Assembly: GCA_036518635.1 (NCBI GenBank)
Contig: DATDMT010000064.1
Location: forward strand, 1 to 17,112
DNA from: AWTP1-18 sp036518635
GTDB lineage: Bacteria > Pseudomonadota > Gammaproteobacteria > Burkholderiales > Rhodocyclaceae
DNA: 17,112 nt
Direction of reading: 5' to 3'
Below, one piece after another: positions 14,789 through 17,112 of this stretch. The position numbers and the translations under genes were made by a program. How positions within the stretch are numbered: the first letter of the stretch is position 1; every line of letters begins with the position of its first letter. The notes under the pieces were generated by a model. That model worked only from the letters and a program-made list of their open reading frames with translations. It did no database searches and had not been told where the DNA came from.

Positions 14789-15921
14789 GCGATTTCCTCG
14801 TCAGTCAGATAGCAGGCCGGGTCTTCGCCCCAGACGCCGGCACCCGACTGTTCGGCGCGCACCCGCGAACTACCGTTGCAGATGTCGAGATGGCGGCAGG
14901 TGCCGCAGCGCCCGGAGAGCCGACGCGGATGCTGGCGCAATGCGGCCAGCAGCGGCGTATGGGCATCGCCCCAGATCGCCGAGAAGGGCCGCTCGCGCAC
15001 ATTGCCCAGGGGCAGGTGCCACCACATGGTGTCGGGATGGACGGTGCCCAGGTTGTCGATATTGGCGACATTCACGCCGCTGGCATTGCCGCCCCACTGG
15101 CGCAGCTTGGCCTCGATGTGGGCCGCCTTCTCGGGAAAGCGCCGCTGCACCCAGTTGAGGAAGTAAGGCCCGTCCGCGTCCTGGTTGCCCGTGGTGAATT
15201 CGCGCAGGCGGCCGGCCTGGTGGTCGGCCCAGCAGGTGTCGAACAGCAGGTCCATCGCAGCCCGGCTGGTGGCGTGGTGGGCGTCGGTCTTGCGGTTCTT
15301 GTTGCCGCGACCGGCGTAGTTGAGATGGGAGAAATAGAAGCGGTCGATGCCCTCATCCGCCACCAATTTCAGCAGCGCCGGCAGATCGTGGGCGTTGTCC
15401 TCGGTCATGGTGTAGCGCACCCCCACCTTGAGGCCCAGATCGCGGCAGAGGCGGATGCCGGCCATGGAGGCGACAAAGGCCCCTTCCTTGCGGCGGAACT
15501 TGTCGTGGGTGGCCTCGATGCCGTCGAGGCTGACGCCGACGTAATCGAAACCGATCTCGGCGATGGCGGCGATGTTGTGCGGGCCAATCAGGGTGCCGTT
15601 GGAGGACAGGGCCGTGTAGAAGCCCAAGGCCTTCGAGCGCCGCGCAATGTCGAAGATATCCGGCCGCAGCAGGGGCTCGCCGCCGGAGAGGATCAGCACC
15701 GGCACATGGAAAGCCTTCAGGTCGTCCATCACGCCGAACACTTCCTGCGTGGACAGCTCGCCGGCGAAATCCTTGTCAGCGGAGATCGAATAGCAGTGCT
15801 TGCAGGTCAGGTTGCAGCGGCGGATCAGGTTCCAGATCACCACCGGCCCCGGCGGATTACGCCGCGGGCCGACCGGGGTGGGATCGGTCAGTTCCTTGAT
15901 GAACTGGGAAATGCGGAACAT
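14785..15921 (-). CDS. nirJ: NirJ, heme d1 biosynthesis radical SAM protein
   Basis: Cytoplasmic radical SAM enzyme that removes two propionate side chains from 12,18-didecarboxysiroheme on the way to heme d1. The length is 378 residues. The radical SAM cluster is C36, C40, C43 (RRCNLTCKHCYS), and the SAM-binding GGEP is at 80-83 (ILSGGEPLLRPD). The C-terminal SPASM/twitch region holds four cysteines, C339, C342, C348 and C370 (CGTCRHLDIC ... CYLTDEE), for a second iron-sulfur cluster, as in known NirJ. A good Shine-Dalgarno site (GAGGAG, 6 nt before ATG) lies at the nirH stop. It is followed by nirN with a 4-nt overlap. PqqE-like and heme-b AhbC/AhbD proteins share this fold, but the neighbours nirG, nirH and nirN make NirJ the best call. 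Confidence 0.93.
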   Translation of the reverse strand: MFRISQFIKELTDPTPVGPRRNPPGPVVIWNLIRRCNLTCKHCYSISADKDFAGELSTQEVFGVMDDLKAFHVPVLILSGGEPLLRPDIFDIARRSKALGFYTALSSNGTLIGPHNIAAIAEIGFDYVGVSLDGIEATHDKFRRKEGAFVASMAGIRLCRDLGLKVGVRYTMTEDNAHDLPALLKLVADEGIDRFYFSHLNYAGRGNKNRKTDAHHATSRAAMDLLFDTCWADHQAGRLREFTTGNQDADGPYFLNWVQRRFPEKAAHIEAKLRQWGGNASGVNVANIDNLGTVHPDTMWWHLPLGNVRERPFSAIWGDAHTPLLAALRQHPRRLSGRCGTCRHLDICNGSSRVRAEQSGAGVWGEDPACYLTDEEIA

Positions 15922-15931
15922 CGAAATCTCC

Positions 15932-16435
15932 TCAGCCGGCGATGCGCAGGCCGGTCTTTTTCAGGATGCGGCTGGAAAACAAGACATCGCGGCCCTGGCA
16001 GGCGCCGGGAAATTCCCGGTCGATCAGGTCGGCGATGGACTCCACCTCGGCTTGCACTTCCTCGCGGGAGTGGCCATGGACCATGGCGAACAGGTTATAG
16101 CCCCACAGCGGCCGATAGCGCGGCCGGCGATAGCAGTGGGTCACCGCCTCCAGCGCGCCGAGGCGCTGGCCCACGGCGTCGGCCACGGCATCGTCGATAT
16201 CCCAGACGCTCATGCCGTTGGCGGTATAGCCGATGGCGTAGTGGTTGGGCACCGCACCGATGCGGCGGATCGCGCCGCCGGCCAGCATGGCGCCGAGGCG
16301 GGCAATCACTTCGGCCTCGTCCAGGCCCAGTTGTTCGGCAATCGCCTGGTAGGGATGCGGCACCAGCGGCAAGCCACCCTGGGTGGCGACGACGATGCGG
16401 CGGTCGGTGGCGTCGGTAGCGTAGGTCGGTTTCAT
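15932..16435 (-). CDS. nirH: NirH, siroheme decarboxylase subunit
   Basis: Lrp/AsnC-like protein that, with NirD, NirL and NirG, decarboxylates siroheme to 12,18-didecarboxysiroheme. The 167 residues have an N-terminal winged-helix part (about 1-65, GLPLVPHPYQAIAEQLGLDEAEV; GAIRRIGAV) and a C-terminal ferredoxin-like (RAM) part with the family motif HCYRRPRYRPLWGYNLFAMVHG (100-121) and a tail VLFSSRILKKTGLRI. This motif is the catalytic/substrate-binding signature of AhbB/NirL/NirH-type proteins. It is usually mis-called a transcriptional regulator. The ATG at 16435 overlaps the nirG stop by 4 nt. A longer open frame upstream runs through nirG in another frame and is ignored. Confidence 0.9.
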   Translation of the reverse strand: MKPTYATDATDRRIVVATQGGLPLVPHPYQAIAEQLGLDEAEVIARLGAMLAGGAIRRIGAVPNHYAIGYTANGMSVWDIDDAVADAVGQRLGALEAVTHCYRRPRYRPLWGYNLFAMVHGHSREEVQAEVESIADLIDREFPGACQGRDVLFSSRILKKTGLRIAG

Positions 16436-16902
16436 GCGCGCAATTTCATCTCGACAAAGTATTCCTGCTCCTTGGGGAACAGATACACCGGCAGGCCGGT
16501 GGCAGCCTCGATCGCATCGGCCGCCGGCAGGATGTCCGCCGGGGATTCGGTGGCCAGCACGAACCACATGTTCAGCTCGTGCTCGCGCCGATAGTTGTGG
16601 GCCACGGCGGCGAAGGCATTGACCTGCCGCGCCACCTCCTCGAAGCGGGCCTCGGGGGCCGACAGGGCGGCCAGGCAGAAGGCGCCGCCCATGCGTTCGA
16701 TCTGGAACATCGGGCCGAAGCGGGTCAGCACCTTGGTGTCGAGCAGGCCCTGCAGGCGGCCGATCAACTCGCCCTCCTCCAGTCCCAACCCGGCCGCGGC
16801 TGCCGCAAATGGTGCCGAGCACAGAGGGAAATCACCCTGCAGGGCATTGATGATGGCGCGGTCGGTCTCGTCCAGCACCACCACGGGACGCGGATCATTC
16901 AT
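16432..16902 (-). CDS. nirG: NirG, siroheme decarboxylase subunit
   Basis: Second Lrp/AsnC-like subunit of the siroheme decarboxylase. It has 156 residues: a winged-helix N-terminal part (about 8-65, LDETDRAIINALQGDFPLC; GLEEGELIGRLQGL; VLTRFGPMF) and a RAM-like C-terminal part with the signature AHNYRREHELNMWFVLA (101-117), which is the AhbA/NirD/NirG type and differs from the HCYRR type of NirH and NirL. A Shine-Dalgarno sequence GGAG lies 9 nt before the ATG at 16902, inside the 3' end of nirL. Its last codons overlap nirH. NirD is the alternative name, since NirD and NirG are alike; the position directly before nirH and after a NirL-like protein favours NirG. Confidence 0.85.
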   Translation of the reverse strand: MNDPRPVVVLDETDRAIINALQGDFPLCSAPFAAAAAGLGLEEGELIGRLQGLLDTKVLTRFGPMFQIERMGGAFCLAALSAPEARFEEVARQVNAFAAVAHNYRREHELNMWFVLATESPADILPAADAIEAATGLPVYLFPKEQEYFVEMKLRA

Positions 16903-17112
16903 GGTTGGCAACTCCGTTCTGGCGGGCATAGCGGGCGCCGCACTGCTTGAAGCGGCGCAGGCTGAACAGCACCCGGTGGGGCATGGCGTCGAGACCCAGC
17001 AACTCGGCCAGACGATCGCGGCGCGCCTGCACCTCCTCACGGCCCTTGCCGTGGATCATGCAGTAAAGGTTGTAGCGCCAGTGGGGCTCGGCCCGCTCGC
17101 GCCGGTAGCACA
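16895..17112 (-). CDS. nirL: NirL-type siroheme decarboxylase subunit (partial, C-terminal 71 residues)
   Basis: The end of a third Lrp/AsnC-like heme d1 protein. Translation from the window edge gives CYRRERAEPHWRYNLYCMIHG, the NirL/NirH signature, followed by REEVQARRDRLAELLGLDA, the tail VLFSLRRFKQCGARYARQ and a stop at 16897-16895. It overlaps nirG by 8 nt (ATGAATGA). It may be a separate nirL or the second half of a fused nirDL, as occurs in several denitrifiers; the missing upstream part would decide. Confidence 0.85.
   Translation of the reverse strand, partial: CYRRERAEPHWRYNLYCMIHGKGREEVQARRDRLAELLGLDAMPHRVLFSLRRFKQCGARYARQNGVANHE

Noticed and set aside
14608..16419. A 603-residue open frame on the plus strand
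   Set aside because: It lies opposite nirN, nirJ and nirH. Its composition is rich in Arg, Gly and Ala with no recognisable domain, as expected from the complement of GC-rich genes.

Overview
All supported genes in this window lie on the minus strand, so transcription runs from base 17112 towards base 1. The gene content and order point to a denitrifying betaproteobacterium, probably Rhodocyclales or a close relative. The reasons are the order thrS-infC-rpmI-rplT-pheS-pheT-ihfA-merR followed by surE-pcm-nlpD-rpoS, high GC content, and cytochrome cd1-type (heme d1) denitrification genes. The assignment is an inference from gene order and protein character; no database search was run.

Region A (17112 to 13247) is the distal part of a heme d1 biosynthesis operon: nirL (partial) - nirG - nirH - nirJ - nirN. 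Most junctions are start/stop overlaps (8 nt nirL/nirG, 4 nt nirG/nirH, 4 nt nirJ/nirN). NirDLGH-type proteins decarboxylate siroheme, NirJ is the radical SAM enzyme that removes propionates, and NirN is the periplasmic c-heme/d1 dehydrogenase that finishes the cofactor for the NirS nitrite reductase.

Region B (13212 to 10454) holds two genes that do not obviously belong to either flank. One is a divergent RlmN/Cfr-family radical SAM RNA methyltransferase. The other is a methyl-accepting chemotaxis protein with a very small periplasmic loop and a C-terminal PilZ-like (c-di-GMP binding) domain.

Region C (10343 to 2932) is the classical translation operon thrS - infC - rpmI - rplT - pheS - pheT - ihfA - merR. 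infC starts with an AUC codon, as expected for IF3 autoregulation. There is a hairpin in the thrS leader and a strong 12-bp terminator/attenuator hairpin just before pheS, with no phenylalanine-rich leader peptide.

Region D (2889 to 1) starts with a tRNA-Pro(GGG) gene that has its own TATAAT -10 box, followed by surE - pcm - nlpD - rpoS (rpoS is cut by the window edge). This is the conserved stationary-phase survival and damage-repair cluster. surE-pcm-nlpD are joined by ATGA overlaps and rpoS follows 30 nt later.

No insertion sequences, integrases, CRISPR arrays, rRNA genes or phage genes were seen. No stretch over 300 bases is without a gene. I found no convincing undescribed multi-gene system. 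The best leads are the divergent RlmN-like protein beside the heme d1 genes, the PilZ-tailed chemoreceptor, and the unexplained leader structures before pheS and thrS.
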